From JACVRU01 sp040902725 (lineage in GTDB: Bacteria > Actinomycetota > Thermoleophilia > Gaiellales > Gaiellaceae), in the NCBI GenBank assembly GCA_040902725.1, contig JBBDWU010000009.1:124001-188000 (forward strand): a DNA stretch of 64,000 bases, written 5' to 3'. How positions within the stretch are numbered: position 1 is the stretch's first letter; the number at the start of each line of letters is the position of its first letter. Shown in pieces: positions 23,449-33,978 of the stretch. The notes beneath the pieces are model-generated. The model searched no databases. It was not told the DNA's origin and was given only the letters and a program-made list of their open reading frames with translations. A program made the translations under genes and the position numbers.

Positions 23449-24480
23449 CTAGTTCTCGGTGTAAACGTCTTCGACGTAGCGCGAGAGCTCGTGTGCGGCC
23501 GCCCGCACCGAACGGATCGCCGTCGCGTAGTCCATCCGCACCGGCCCGACGAGGCTGACCGCGCCCAGCGACCGGGTGACGAGCCCGTACGTCGATCCGA
23601 CGAGCGCAACGTCCCGGAGCGTCGGCTCGAGGTCGCGCCCGACCCGGACGAAGAGCCGGCGCGGCTCGAGCGGCGCGCCGAGCAGGCCGAGCATCGTCGC
23701 GCGCTCCTCGAGCGCCTCCAGCAGCCGCTGGCAGGCCTCGAGCTCGTCCTCCCGCGCCTCTCCGAGCAGGCTGGCGGCGCCGCCGACGAAGAGCCGGCGG
23801 TCGTCGCGGCGCACGAGATCGGTGAAGGCCGGCCGCAGGACCGCCAGGAACTCACGCTCGCTCGTAGCGAGCTGCGGGTCGCCCAGACGCTCGCGGAGGG
23901 CGCTCGTCCCCGGCTGGAGGCCCGCGACGCGCTCGTTCAGGTACTGGCGCGCCCAGTCGACGAGGCCCGGGTCGACGGGCGCGTCGAACGTGAACGCCGC
24001 CTTGCTGACGGCCCCCGCGGACGTGATCACGACGACCATGACGACGCTCGGCTGGAGCAGGAGCACCTCGATGTGGCGGATGGTCGCCGTCTCGAAGGGC
24101 GGCGCCGAGACGAGCGCGAGCAGCCGGGTCACGTTCGCCAGGGCCTCGGTCGTCGCCTGGAGGGCGTCCTCCATCTCGGCGCCGCCGCCGCTGAGCTCGA
24201 GCGGGAAGGTGTGCGATCGCGGCTCGAGCCGGTCGAGCTCGCCCTCGGCGTAGACCCTGTAGCCGCGCTCCGTCGGGACCCGCCCCGCCGACGTATGCGG
24301 GTGGGTCAGGAACCCGAGCGTCTCGAGCACGGCGAGCTCGGCCCGGACCGTGGAGGGCGAAAGCGCCAGGCCGGAGCGCTCGACGAGCCGCTTCGAGCCC
24401 ACGGGCTCGCCGGTCGCCACGTAGGTGGCCACCACCTCGCGCAGGAGGTCACGCTGCCGTTGGGTGAGTTCGATCTGCAT
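23449..24480 (-). CDS. hrcA: Heat-inducible transcription repressor HrcA
   Basis: A 343-residue HrcA. The N-terminal winged helix (ELTQRQRDLLREVVATYVAT, GSKRLVERSGLALSPSTVRA) binds CIRCE elements; HPHTSAGRVPTERGYRVYAE is the family signature; the rest is the GAF-like dimerisation part. It represses groE/dnaK-type operons when GroEL is free. I found no CIRCE inverted repeat upstream of this gene or of dnaJ, so its targets lie elsewhere. Confidence 0.95.
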   Translation of the reverse strand: MQIELTQRQRDLLREVVATYVATGEPVGSKRLVERSGLALSPSTVRAELAVLETLGFLTHPHTSAGRVPTERGYRVYAEGELDRLEPRSHTFPLELSGGGAEMEDALQATTEALANVTRLLALVSAPPFETATIRHIEVLLLQPSVVMVVVITSAGAVSKAAFTFDAPVDPGLVDWARQYLNERVAGLQPGTSALRERLGDPQLATSEREFLAVLRPAFTDLVRRDDRRLFVGGAASLLGEAREDELEACQRLLEALEERATMLGLLGAPLEPRRLFVRVGRDLEPTLRDVALVGSTYGLVTRSLGAVSLVGPVRMDYATAIRSVRAAAHELSRYVEDVYTEN

Positions 24481-24507
24481 CGTTTGCAGGAGTTTTAGCG
24501 CATCCGC

Positions 24508-25625
24508 CTAGGCCATCAGCTCGGCCGTGACGGCCCCGCCGAGATGACGCCCGCGCTCGGTCAGCGTCAGCGCAGTGCCGCGCCGCTCGGCCAGGCCAAG
24601 CTGCTCCAGCCGCGCGAGCGCGACCGGATCGAGCGCGGACTCCACGCCCGCGAGCGGCAACGGCTCGTCGAGGCGGAGGCCGAGCAGCAGTCGCTCGCGC
24701 CGCTGGACGTCGCCCGAGAGCGGCTCGAGCTCCCGCGGCGGTTGCTCGTGCGCGGCGAGCGCGGCCAGATACGCCGCCAGCTTCGGGCGGTTGCGCCAGC
24801 GGAGGCCGGCCACGGTCGAGACCGCGCCGAGACCCACGCCGAGGTAGTCGTGGCCGAGCCAGTAGCCGAGGTTGTGGCGGGCCCGCAGGTCCCGCCCCCC
24901 GGCGAGCTCCGGGCGGAGGCAGAAGTTCGCCGTCTCGTACCAGCGGTAGCCGGCTCCGGTCAGCACCTCGACGACGCGCTCGAAGTAGCCTTCCATCGCC
25001 TCGCTCTGGCGCGCGAGCTCATCCCCGTAGGTATGGGTGAAGCGCGTCCCGGGCTTGGCCTCGAGCTCGTAGCACGACAGGTGCTCCGGGCCGAGCGCGA
25101 GCGCCTCCTCCAGGTCGCGCGCGAGGTCGGCGGGGCCCTGGCCGGGGATCCCGTAGAGGAGGTCGAGCGAGAGGTTGTCGATTCCTGCATCGCGGAGATG
25201 GTGGAAGGCCCGGCGGACGTCTTCGGGGCCCGCGCGGCGCTCCAGTACGGCCAGAAGCCCACTGTGGAAGGTCTGCGCGCCGATCGACACGCGATTGACA
25301 CCGTTTCGTGACAGCAGGCGCGCCACAGCGGGCGTGACCGTCTCCGGATTCGCCTCCACCGTCACCTCCTCGGCCTCCGGCAGCGCGGCTAGCAGGCGCT
25401 CGAGCTCCGTCGGCGCCGTGAACGTCGGCGTGCCACCGCCGAGGAAGATCGTCTCCAGCTCCGGCGCCAGCAGCCCGCGCTCCAGCTCGAGCTCCGCGAG
25501 CGCCGCGTCGACGTAGCGGGCGTGCAGCTCGCGGTCGCCGCCGACGAGCGTGACGAAGTCGCAGTACCCGCACCGATGCGCGCAGAACGGCAGGTGCAGG
25601 TAGAGGTGCCGGACGGCGCCCGCGC

Positions 25626-25629
<4 letters not shown>
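24508..25629 (-). CDS. hemW: Radical SAM heme chaperone HemW
   Basis: A 373-residue HemW-like protein. The radical-SAM motif is PFCAHRCGYCDFVT, followed by IFLGGGTPTF, EANPETVTP, NRVSIGAQTF and LDLLYGIPGQ, and a C-terminal HemW winged-helix-like domain. Older annotations call it oxygen-independent coproporphyrinogen oxidase, but HemW proteins insert or carry heme. The GTG at 25629 overlaps the lepA stop (GTGA); the longer frame upstream is not family-like. lepA-hemW-hrcA is a common gene order. Confidence 0.93.
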
Positions 25630-27416
<1,787 letters not shown>

Positions 27417-27417
27417 G

Positions 27418-28980
27418 TCAACGCCGGCGCCGGCGCAACGAGAGTAGCGCCTGCAGCTCCGCCACCCCGAGCGCGCGGCAGGCCGCGACGTAGACGGCGC
27501 CGCCGGCCGCGAGCGCCAGCACCACGCTGACGACCTGGCCGCCGAGCGAGCGGCCGAGCGCCTCGTCGAGCCCGTACCAGACGCCGTAGGCAACGCCCGC
27601 CAGCGCCGCGCCGGCGAGCACGATCCGGCCCGTGGCGCGTCCCGTCTCGCGCAGGTCGATCCGGCCCAGCCGCCGCCGCAGCAGGACGACGAGCGCCACG
27701 GTGGCGGCCACGTTCGCGAGCGAGATCGCCAGCGGTATCCCCCAGGTGCCGACCGGGTAGAGGAGCCAGTACAGCGCCGCGTTGACCAGAAGGTTCCCGA
27801 GGGCGACCAGCGTCGGCGTCCAGGGCGCCTGGAGCCCGAAGAAGGCGCGGTTCAGCATCAGCATCGCGCCGTTGAAGGTCAGCCCGAGCGAGAACGCGGC
27901 GAGCGCCTGCGCGACGACGACGGTCTCCCGCGGCCCGAACTCGCCCCGCTCGTAGAGCAGCCGGACGATCGGCTCGGCGAGAACGGCCGAGACGAGGCTC
28001 GCGGGGACGAGCAGGAAGGCGATCTGCCGCAGCCCGAGGTTCAGCGTGCGCCGGAAGGCTTCCGTGTCGCCGAGCGCCGCGAGCCGCGAGAGGGCCGGGA
28101 AGAGCACGGTCGCCACGGCGACCGAGAACATTCCCTGGGGCAGCATGTAGAGGCGGAAGGCGGCGTCGATCGCCGCCGGCGCGAGGTTCGGGTCGATCAG
28201 GCGCGCGGCGAACAGCGAGCCGATCACCTGGTTGAAGTTGATGAGGCCGAGCCCGAGCGTCACCGGCCCCATCAGCGCGAAGACGCGGCGGATCATCGGG
28301 TCGCGCCAGTCGACGAGGACGCGCAGCCGGCCGTCCCGCCCCCGCAGCCAGGGGAGGGGGAGCAGCGTCTGGACGATGGTGCCCGCGAGGATCGCACCCG
28401 CGTAGACGTAGAGCTCCGCGTCCTCCCCGTCCGCCGCGGGGACGCCGACCACGAGCGCCACGATGATCACGAGGTTCCAGAGCACCGGGGTCAGCGCGGG
28501 AACGGTGAAGTGGTCGTAGCTGTTGAGGATCCCGACGAAGAGGCCGAAGACGCCGAGCAGCGCGACGATCGGGAACAGCAGCCGCGCCAGCCCGACGACG
28601 AGGTCGCCCTCGTAGCCGAAGAGCTGCATCACCCAGGGCGCGAGCAGGACGAACAGGGCGGTGAGACCCGTCAGCCCGAGCAGCAGCAGCCAGAGCAGCG
28701 TCGAGGCGACCCGCCAGGCGCGCGCCCGCTCACCCTTGGCCAGCAGCTCGCTGAAGACCGGGACGAAGGCCGCCGTGAAGGCCTGGTCGGCGACGAGCGT
28801 GCGAACCAGGTTCGGGATCTGGAAGGCGACGGTGAAGGCGTTGATCCCGGCGCCCTCCACGCCGAAGTAGGCGCGGGCGACGATCTCGCGGACGAGCCCC
28901 AGCACCCGGGAGAGACCGGTCGCGGCCGCGAAGATCGCGGTCGACAGCCCAAGGCGGCGCGGGCGCTCGGAAGCGGCCAT
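27418..28980 (-). CDS. murJ: Lipid II flippase MurJ
   Basis: A ~520-residue MOP-superfamily flippase with about 14 membrane helices. Family features include STAIFAAATGLSRVLGLVRE, NLVRTLVADQAFTAAFVPVF, and LINFNQVIGSLFAARL. The start is either the ATG at 28980 (MAASERPRRLG) or an ATG nine codons earlier at 29007; neither has a clear Shine-Dalgarno site. Unlike mycobacterial MviN it lacks a long cytoplasmic pseudokinase tail. It is divergent from rpsT. Confidence 0.93.
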   Translation of the reverse strand: MAASERPRRLGLSTAIFAAATGLSRVLGLVREIVARAYFGVEGAGINAFTVAFQIPNLVRTLVADQAFTAAFVPVFSELLAKGERARAWRVASTLLWLLLLGLTGLTALFVLLAPWVMQLFGYEGDLVVGLARLLFPIVALLGVFGLFVGILNSYDHFTVPALTPVLWNLVIIVALVVGVPAADGEDAELYVYAGAILAGTIVQTLLPLPWLRGRDGRLRVLVDWRDPMIRRVFALMGPVTLGLGLINFNQVIGSLFAARLIDPNLAPAAIDAAFRLYMLPQGMFSVAVATVLFPALSRLAALGDTEAFRRTLNLGLRQIAFLLVPASLVSAVLAEPIVRLLYERGEFGPRETVVVAQALAAFSLGLTFNGAMLMLNRAFFGLQAPWTPTLVALGNLLVNAALYWLLYPVGTWGIPLAISLANVAATVALVVLLRRRLGRIDLRETGRATGRIVLAGAALAGVAYGVWYGLDEALGRSLGGQVVSVVLALAAGGAVYVAACRALGVAELQALLSLRRRRR

Positions 28981-29015
28981 AAAGCGTAGTTTCGGCTTTG
29001 CTACCATCGCTCCCT

Positions 29016-29033
29016 GCCCGCCAACCGGCGGGC
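29016..29033 (+). promoter_or_regulatory. Hairpin in the rpsT leader
   Basis: GCCCGCC (29016-29022) and GGCGGGC (29027-29033) form a seven-pair stem with a four-base loop, 11 bases before the rpsT ATG. It may be an S20 feedback site or simply limit ribosome access; the sequence cannot decide. Confidence 0.35.
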
Positions 29034-29044
29034 GTCTCTCCGAA

Positions 29045-29347
29045 ATGGCGAATATCAGGCAGCAGAAGAAGCGCGTCCGGCTTGCTACGAAGCAGCGGCT
29101 GGAGAACCTGCGCTACAGCTCGACGATCAAGACGCTCATCCGCAGCCTGGAGACGGCCGTGCAGGAGGGCGACGCGGACGTCGTCCGCGAGCAGAGCCGC
29201 CAGCTCGAGCACTGGCTCGATCGGGCAGCCGAGCGGGGCGCCATCCACCGCAACAAGGCCGCCCGCCGCAAGTCACAGCTCGCTCGGCTCGTGTCCGGCG
29301 TCGTGCCGCCGCAGCCCGCGCCCAAGCGCGGCCGCCGCAAGAGCTAG
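29045..29347 (+). CDS. rpsT: 30S ribosomal protein S20
   Basis: A 100-residue basic helical protein, MANIRQQKKRVRLATKQRLE at the start and IHRNKAARRKSQLARLV near the end, the two S20 hallmarks. The C-terminus is extended by a proline and arginine-rich tail (PPQPAPKRGRRKS). Its TAG overlaps the holA stop on the other strand within CTAG. Confidence 0.96.
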   Translation: MANIRQQKKRVRLATKQRLENLRYSSTIKTLIRSLETAVQEGDADVVREQSRQLEHWLDRAAERGAIHRNKAARRKSQLARLVSGVVPPQPAPKRGRRKS

Positions 29348-30324
29348 GCGACTGCCTCCGCGGGGCGGGTGATCTCCACCAGCGCCCGCTGGAACTCGAG
29401 GTCGCCGGCGAGCCGGCTGCCGCCCTTGAGGGCGAGGTCGAGCTCCGCGAGGCGCACGATCGCGCCGCGCAGCTCCTCGGCCGAGAAGTTCCGCGCCTGC
29501 GCGAACGCCTTCTCGGCGGCGAAGGGGTGCACCTTCAGCTTCGTCGCCGCGTCCCCCGGGCTCAGCCCTTCGTCCGCCAGCGCCTGGCAGCGGCGGACGC
29601 GGCCCACGTGGCTGACGAGCAGCCCGGAGAGCCGCATCAGCTCGTCCCGCCGGGGCCGGTCGGAGCGCTCGAGCAGCTCCTCGGACGCGCCGAGCGCCGC
29701 AGCGACATCCCGCCGTCCCCAGGCGTCGGTGAGCGCGAAGATCGACGTCTCCGCACGGGCCGTGGCGAGGAGCTCGACGTCCCTGGCCGTGATCGTGTCG
29801 TCACCAGCCCAGACCGCGAGCTTCTCGATCTCGGTCGTCAGCGCGTCCAGGTCCTCCCCGACGAGCTCGACCAGCGCCGCGGCCGCGTCCGGCTCGGCCT
29901 TGACCTCCAGCCGGGCGAGCTGCTCGGCGACCCAGCGGGGCAGCGCGCGCTTCGAGTAGTCGTAGGCCAGGACCTCGCCTCGCTTCGCCACCGCCTTGCC
30001 GAGGGGCGAAGCCGGCTTGACGTCGCCGGTAAGCGCGATCACCGTGTCGGGCGCCGGCGCCTCCAGGTAGGCGGCGAGCGCCTTCACGTCCGCCGCCTTC
30101 CACTGCTCCGCATCGCTCACGACGACGAGGCGGCCGGTGCCGCCGGCGAAGAGCCCGAGCGCGTTGCAGGCTGCGACCGCGTCGTCGCCGCTCGTGTCGC
30201 GCGCCGAGAGCAACTCCACGCTCTCTTCGCCGATCCGCTCACGCAGTCGCTGGAGCGCGCGAGCGATCTTCGGCCCGTCGCCGCCGACGATCAGGTAGGC
30301 GGGCTTGAGCTCGGGCGTGGCCAC
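29344..30324 (-). CDS. holA: DNA polymerase III delta subunit
   Basis: A 326-residue clamp-loader delta subunit. It starts KPAYLIVGGDGPKIARALQRL, contains VVVSDAEQWK and the domain II-III segment LVGEDLDALTTEIEKLAVWA (typical ED-L-L-T-E-EKL pattern), and ends with the HolA C-terminal helical domain (AEELRGAIVRLAELDLALKG). It opens the sliding clamp during loading. It follows comEC by 13 bases, a common neighbourhood. Confidence 0.93.
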   Translation of the reverse strand: MATPELKPAYLIVGGDGPKIARALQRLRERIGEESVELLSARDTSGDDAVAACNALGLFAGGTGRLVVVSDAEQWKAADVKALAAYLEAPAPDTVIALTGDVKPASPLGKAVAKRGEVLAYDYSKRALPRWVAEQLARLEVKAEPDAAAALVELVGEDLDALTTEIEKLAVWAGDDTITARDVELLATARAETSIFALTDAWGRRDVAAALGASEELLERSDRPRRDELMRLSGLLVSHVGRVRRCQALADEGLSPGDAATKLKVHPFAAEKAFAQARNFSAEELRGAIVRLAELDLALKGGSRLAGDLEFQRALVEITRPAEAVA

Positions 30325-30337
30325 CCTGCGATCGTAC

Positions 30338-32605
30338 TCAGCCCGTCGTTCGGACCCGCAGGGTCGCCCCGTCCGACTCGATCGTCACCCGGCCGTCGCG
30401 GTCGGTGCGGTAGAGCGCGATGCCGTCGAGGGTGCCGAGCGTGGAGGCGGCCGGGTGGCCGTAGCCGTTGCCGGTGCCCACCGAGATCACGGCCGCCTGC
30501 GGGCGGAGCGAGTCGACGAGCTCGGGCAGCCGCGCGTCCGCCGAGCCGTGGTGGCCGACCTTGAGGATTTCCACGCTCCCGAGCCGCAGTCGCAGCGTCA
30601 CGTTCGACTCGGCATCGGCCGGCAGGAGCGCGTCGACGGAGCCGTACGACGCGAGCAGGACGGTCGCGTGGTCGTTCGGGTCGTCGCTGCGCCGGCGGCC
30701 GTCTGGCGGCCACAGCACGGCGAGCCGGAGTCGCCCCACCGAGTAGCTCCGGCCGGCCCGCGCGACGTGGATCGGGACTCGCCGGCGCCTGGCCTCCTCC
30801 AGGGCCGGCTCGCCGTAGGGGTCGTCGAAGGGCAGGGCCGGGTGCAGGACGAGGTCGACGCGCACCCGCCGGATCACCTCCTCCGCGCCGCCGATGTTGT
30901 CGCGCGAGGGATGAGTGATGACGAGCATGGCGAGCCGGCGGATCCCGAGCTCGCGCAACTGGTTCGCGACCCGCGCCTCCGGTGGCCCCTCGTCGACCAG
31001 GACGGCCCCCTCCGGGACCTGGATCAGCGTCGCGTCGCCCTGCCCCACGTCGAGGAACGTGATCCTGAGCCCCGTCGGTGGCGGCGGCGTCCGGCCGGGC
31101 CAGGCCACCCAGGCCGCGCCGGCAACGGCGGCGACGGCCGCGGCGGTCAGTACCCACCGCGACGGCCCACCGCGCAGCCTGAGCGCGATCGCGCACAGCA
31201 CCACGATTGCGGCAGCCAGGACGAGCGCGATCCCCGAGGTCACCTGCGCGCCTGGGAGAGCGCCCACCAGGCGCGCGCAGCCGGCGAGATAGGCGGCGAG
31301 CCACCCGGCGATCCAGCCCAGAGCGGCGGCGGCACCCGGCAGCAACGGCTCGAGCGCCGCCGCGGACAGGCCGAGGCCGAGCATCGGGCCAACGATCGCG
31401 GCGGCCAGCGCGTTCGCCGGTACCGAGTAGATCGGGACCGCACCGAAGTGCGCCCAGACGATGGGCGCGGTGGCAACGCCGCACGCGATCGACACAGCGA
31501 GGACGATCCCGACGCCACGCGGTACCGGGTAGCCCTCGAGCGCCCGCTGGATTCGCGGGACCGCGACGAAGATCGCGGCCACGGCCGCGAACGACAGCTG
31601 GAACCCTGGCTCGAGCAGCGAGTAGGGGTTCCAGAGCAGCAGGACGGCCGCTCCGAGCAGGAGGATGTACCAGCGGTCGCGCGGGCGCGCCGTGAGCCAG
31701 GCAAGCGAGGCGACCGCGCCGGCGACGCCCGCCCGGACGACCGACGGCTGCCAGCCGACCGCGAGCACGTAGCCGCCGATCGCCCCGAGCACGCCGACCT
31801 CGCCCAGCCAGCGCGGGATCCCGGCCACCCAGGCCGCGAACAACACGCCGATAGCGATGAAGACGACGTTCTGGCCCGAGACCGCCAGCAGGTGGTAGAG
31901 CCCCGATGCGCGGAACGCGTCGCGCAACTCCTGGGTCAGCCCCTCGTCCGCCCCCAGCACCACGCCGGCGAGGACCGCGCGGCGCTCTCCCGCTAGCCCG
32001 GGCGCGATCGTCCGCTCGAGATGGCTGCGGAGCCGGTCGGCAAGGCCACCGAGGCCGCCACGGCGCCCGATCACGCGCCAGCGCGACCCGTCGAGCACCA
32101 CGGCGACGCCGTGCCGGCGGAGCCACGAGCGCTCGTCGAATCCGGTCTGGGACGAGCGCGGCAGCTCCAGCCTGCCGGTCAGCTCCAGGATTGCGCCCTG
32201 GGGCGGGGCCCGGCCGAGCGGCAAGAGGAGCAGGACGGGCTCGTCGGCAACCTGGCGGCCGAAGCGCCGCACCTCGGCGGGGATGCGCAGCGTGAACGTC
32301 CCGCGGCGCGGCGGCCCGGTCACCACCACCACGGCGCGGGAGGCCTCGCCCGCGTGCTCCTGCAGGACGCTGCGGTCGAGGACGTCGAGGCGAGCGCTCC
32401 CCCACCACCAGCCGGCGAGCAGCAGCCCGAGCGCGAGCGCGGGGACTCGCCACGAGGGGCGCGCGGCGGCGGCAGCGAGCGCGGCCGCGCCGGCCACCGT
32501 GACCGTCGCGCCCACGCCGGCCCGGACGAGATTCGCCAGCGCCAAGCCCGCGCAGAGCGCGCCGAGGAGGACGTGCGGATACCAGCGCGCCACCGCGAAC
32601 GTCAA
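30338..32605 (-). CDS. comEC: ComEC/Rec2 DNA-uptake channel with altered metal motif
   Basis: A 755-residue protein: N-terminal membrane helices and soluble OB-like domain (DUF4131), the Competence membrane domain (LLAVSGQNVVFIAIGVLFAA, GFQLSFAAVAAIFV), and a C-terminal metallo-beta-lactamase domain (FLDVGQGDATLIQVPEGAVL, ILKVGHHGSADARL). The metal-binding HxHxDH-type motif reads THPSRDNIGG here, so two of the usual ligands are Ser and Asn. The strand-degrading nuclease activity suggested for ComEC may be weak or absent. The TTG start overlaps the comEA stop (TTGA). Confidence 0.92.
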   Translation of the reverse strand: MTFAVARWYPHVLLGALCAGLALANLVRAGVGATVTVAGAAALAAAAARPSWRVPALALGLLLAGWWWGSARLDVLDRSVLQEHAGEASRAVVVVTGPPRRGTFTLRIPAEVRRFGRQVADEPVLLLLPLGRAPPQGAILELTGRLELPRSSQTGFDERSWLRRHGVAVVLDGSRWRVIGRRGGLGGLADRLRSHLERTIAPGLAGERRAVLAGVVLGADEGLTQELRDAFRASGLYHLLAVSGQNVVFIAIGVLFAAWVAGIPRWLGEVGVLGAIGGYVLAVGWQPSVVRAGVAGAVASLAWLTARPRDRWYILLLGAAVLLLWNPYSLLEPGFQLSFAAVAAIFVAVPRIQRALEGYPVPRGVGIVLAVSIACGVATAPIVWAHFGAVPIYSVPANALAAAIVGPMLGLGLSAAALEPLLPGAAAALGWIAGWLAAYLAGCARLVGALPGAQVTSGIALVLAAAIVVLCAIALRLRGGPSRWVLTAAAVAAVAGAAWVAWPGRTPPPPTGLRITFLDVGQGDATLIQVPEGAVLVDEGPPEARVANQLRELGIRRLAMLVITHPSRDNIGGAEEVIRRVRVDLVLHPALPFDDPYGEPALEEARRRRVPIHVARAGRSYSVGRLRLAVLWPPDGRRRSDDPNDHATVLLASYGSVDALLPADAESNVTLRLRLGSVEILKVGHHGSADARLPELVDSLRPQAAVISVGTGNGYGHPAASTLGTLDGIALYRTDRDGRVTIESDGATLRVRTTG

Positions 32606-33180
32606 GGCGCCACGAGGTCCCTGAGCTGGTCGAGCCGCGAGGGGCCGATCCCGGCCACGGCGTCCAGGTCGTCGACCGAGCGGAACGGCCCGTTCTGCTC
32701 GCGGTACTCGACGATGCGCTCGGCCGTCACCGGGCCGATCCCGGGGAGCGCGTCGAGCTGTTCGACGGTGGCGGTGTTCAGGCGGAGCGGACCCGCGGCA
32801 GCGCCTGCGGCCCCGGCCGCTCGTGCCCCCGCGCCCCGCCGGGGCACGAGCACCTGCGTCCCGTCGACGAGCGGCGCGGCGAGATTGACGGCGGCGAGAT
32901 CGGCCTTCGCCGTCGGTCCCCCCGCGCGCGCGACGGCGTCGGCGACGCGGCTCCCGTCGTCGAGGGCGTACAGGCCGGGCTGCCGGACCGCGCCGGTGAC
33001 GTGGACGACGACCTGCGCCCGCTCGACCGCTGCTGTGCTCACGACGGCGGCCGCGGGCTCGACGACGGTGCTCGCCTCCGACCGGCCTCCCAGGAGTCTG
33101 CCGCCCAGCGCGAGCGCGACGATCAGGAGGACCGCGCCGAGCAGCGCCTGGCGGCGCGAAAGCGGCAATGAGGACGTCAC
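32602..33180 (-). CDS. comEA: DNA-uptake protein ComEA
   Basis: A 192-residue membrane-anchored DNA receptor. One hydrophobic helix (ALLGAVLLIVALALGGRLLG) is followed by an SLBB domain (VVVHVTGAVRQPGLYALDDG) and a C-terminal double helix-hairpin-helix (LNTATVEQLDALPGIGPVTA, DLDAVAGIGPSRLDQLRDLV) that binds dsDNA. With ComEC it implies a transformation-type uptake system; no type IV pilus genes are in the window. Confidence 0.94.
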   Translation of the reverse strand: MTSSLPLSRRQALLGAVLLIVALALGGRLLGGRSEASTVVEPAAAVVSTAAVERAQVVVHVTGAVRQPGLYALDDGSRVADAVARAGGPTAKADLAAVNLAAPLVDGTQVLVPRRGAGARAAGAAGAAAGPLRLNTATVEQLDALPGIGPVTAERIVEYREQNGPFRSVDDLDAVAGIGPSRLDQLRDLVAP

Positions 33181-33197
33181 CCCCGAATGCTGGCGGG

Positions 33198-33221
33198 GAA
33201 ACCGTCACGCGTGGGTGACGG
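33198..33221 (-). terminator. Terminator-like hairpin between metallophosphatase and comEA genes
   Basis: CCGTCAC (33202-33208) and GTGACGG (33215-33221) form a seven-pair stem. On the minus strand it lies just after the metallophosphatase gene and is followed by TTTCC. It probably ends the leuS transcript before comEA. Confidence 0.5.
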
Positions 33222-33243
33222 GAGTGAGCCGAAAGTGAGCCGG

Positions 33244-33978
33244 CTAGCGGGCTTGCCAGCGCTCGGCCGTGGCCTCGGCGTGCGGCATTCCGCTCGCGAT
33301 CACGGCGGCTGCGACCGACTCTGCGTCGAACGGCACGCGCCGGAACGCCACCTCGACGAGGCCGCCCTCGCGGACCTCAACGATCGCGTACGCGGCCCAT
33401 GGGTCGGCGCGGAACCCGTCGCCCGCCTGCTCGTGGTCGTAGGAGAGGCCCGCGCTGCCGGGGTTCACGAAGAACGCATCGCCCAGCCGGCGCACGAACT
33501 GGAGGTGGATGTGACCGCCCGCCAGCACGTCGGCGTCGGCCTCCGCGACGAGTTGGCGGAAGACGCCCTCCGGCGTCTCCGGAAAGAGGAAGTCGTCGAA
33601 GGAGGTGGGCGAGCCGTGGAAGGCGAGCAGTGTCCGGCCGCCGCCAAGCGGCGCCGTCACGGTGGGGACGAAGCCGCGCAGCACCTCGAGCCGCTCGGGC
33701 CCCAGCTGGGCAACCGACCAGGCCCTCGCCTCGAGCTGCGGCTCCGAGGCGGGCTCCGAGCCGGCGTCGGGATCGAGGAGAAACGCGTCCGCGTTCCCGA
33801 GCACGACCGGCCAGCCCAGCTCGGCGATCCGGTCGACCACCTCCGCGGGGTGCGGCCCGCCCTGCACCATGTCCCCGAGCGCGACGACCTGGTCGACGGG
33901 CACGCGCGCGAGGTCTGCGAGCACCGCCTCGAGCCCCACGGCGTTTCCGTGGACGTCCGAGACGAGCGCCGTCCGCAT
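33244..33978 (-). CDS. Metallophosphoesterase, YfcE/MJ0936-like
   Basis: A 244-residue calcineurin-like phosphoesterase. Metal motifs in order are SDVHGN (residues ~6-11), GDMVQGGPHP, GNADAFLL, AFHGSP and GGHIHLQF. The fold is that of small phosphodiesterases acting on cyclic nucleotides or bis-nucleotides, or of diadenosine tetraphosphatase-like enzymes; the substrate is not deducible. The ATG overlaps the leuS stop by one base (TGATG), so it is probably co-transcribed with leuS and under the same attenuator. Confidence 0.88.
   Translation of the reverse strand: MRTALVSDVHGNAVGLEAVLADLARVPVDQVVALGDMVQGGPHPAEVVDRIAELGWPVVLGNADAFLLDPDAGSEPASEPQLEARAWSVAQLGPERLEVLRGFVPTVTAPLGGGRTLLAFHGSPTSFDDFLFPETPEGVFRQLVAEADADVLAGGHIHLQFVRRLGDAFFVNPGSAGLSYDHEQAGDGFRADPWAAYAIVEVREGGLVEVAFRRVPFDAESVAAAVIASGMPHAEATAERWQAR

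Noticed and set aside
24481..24507. CIRCE operator at hrcA or dnaJ
   Set aside because: No TTAGCACTC-N9-GAGTGCTAA-like inverted repeat is present near either gene.
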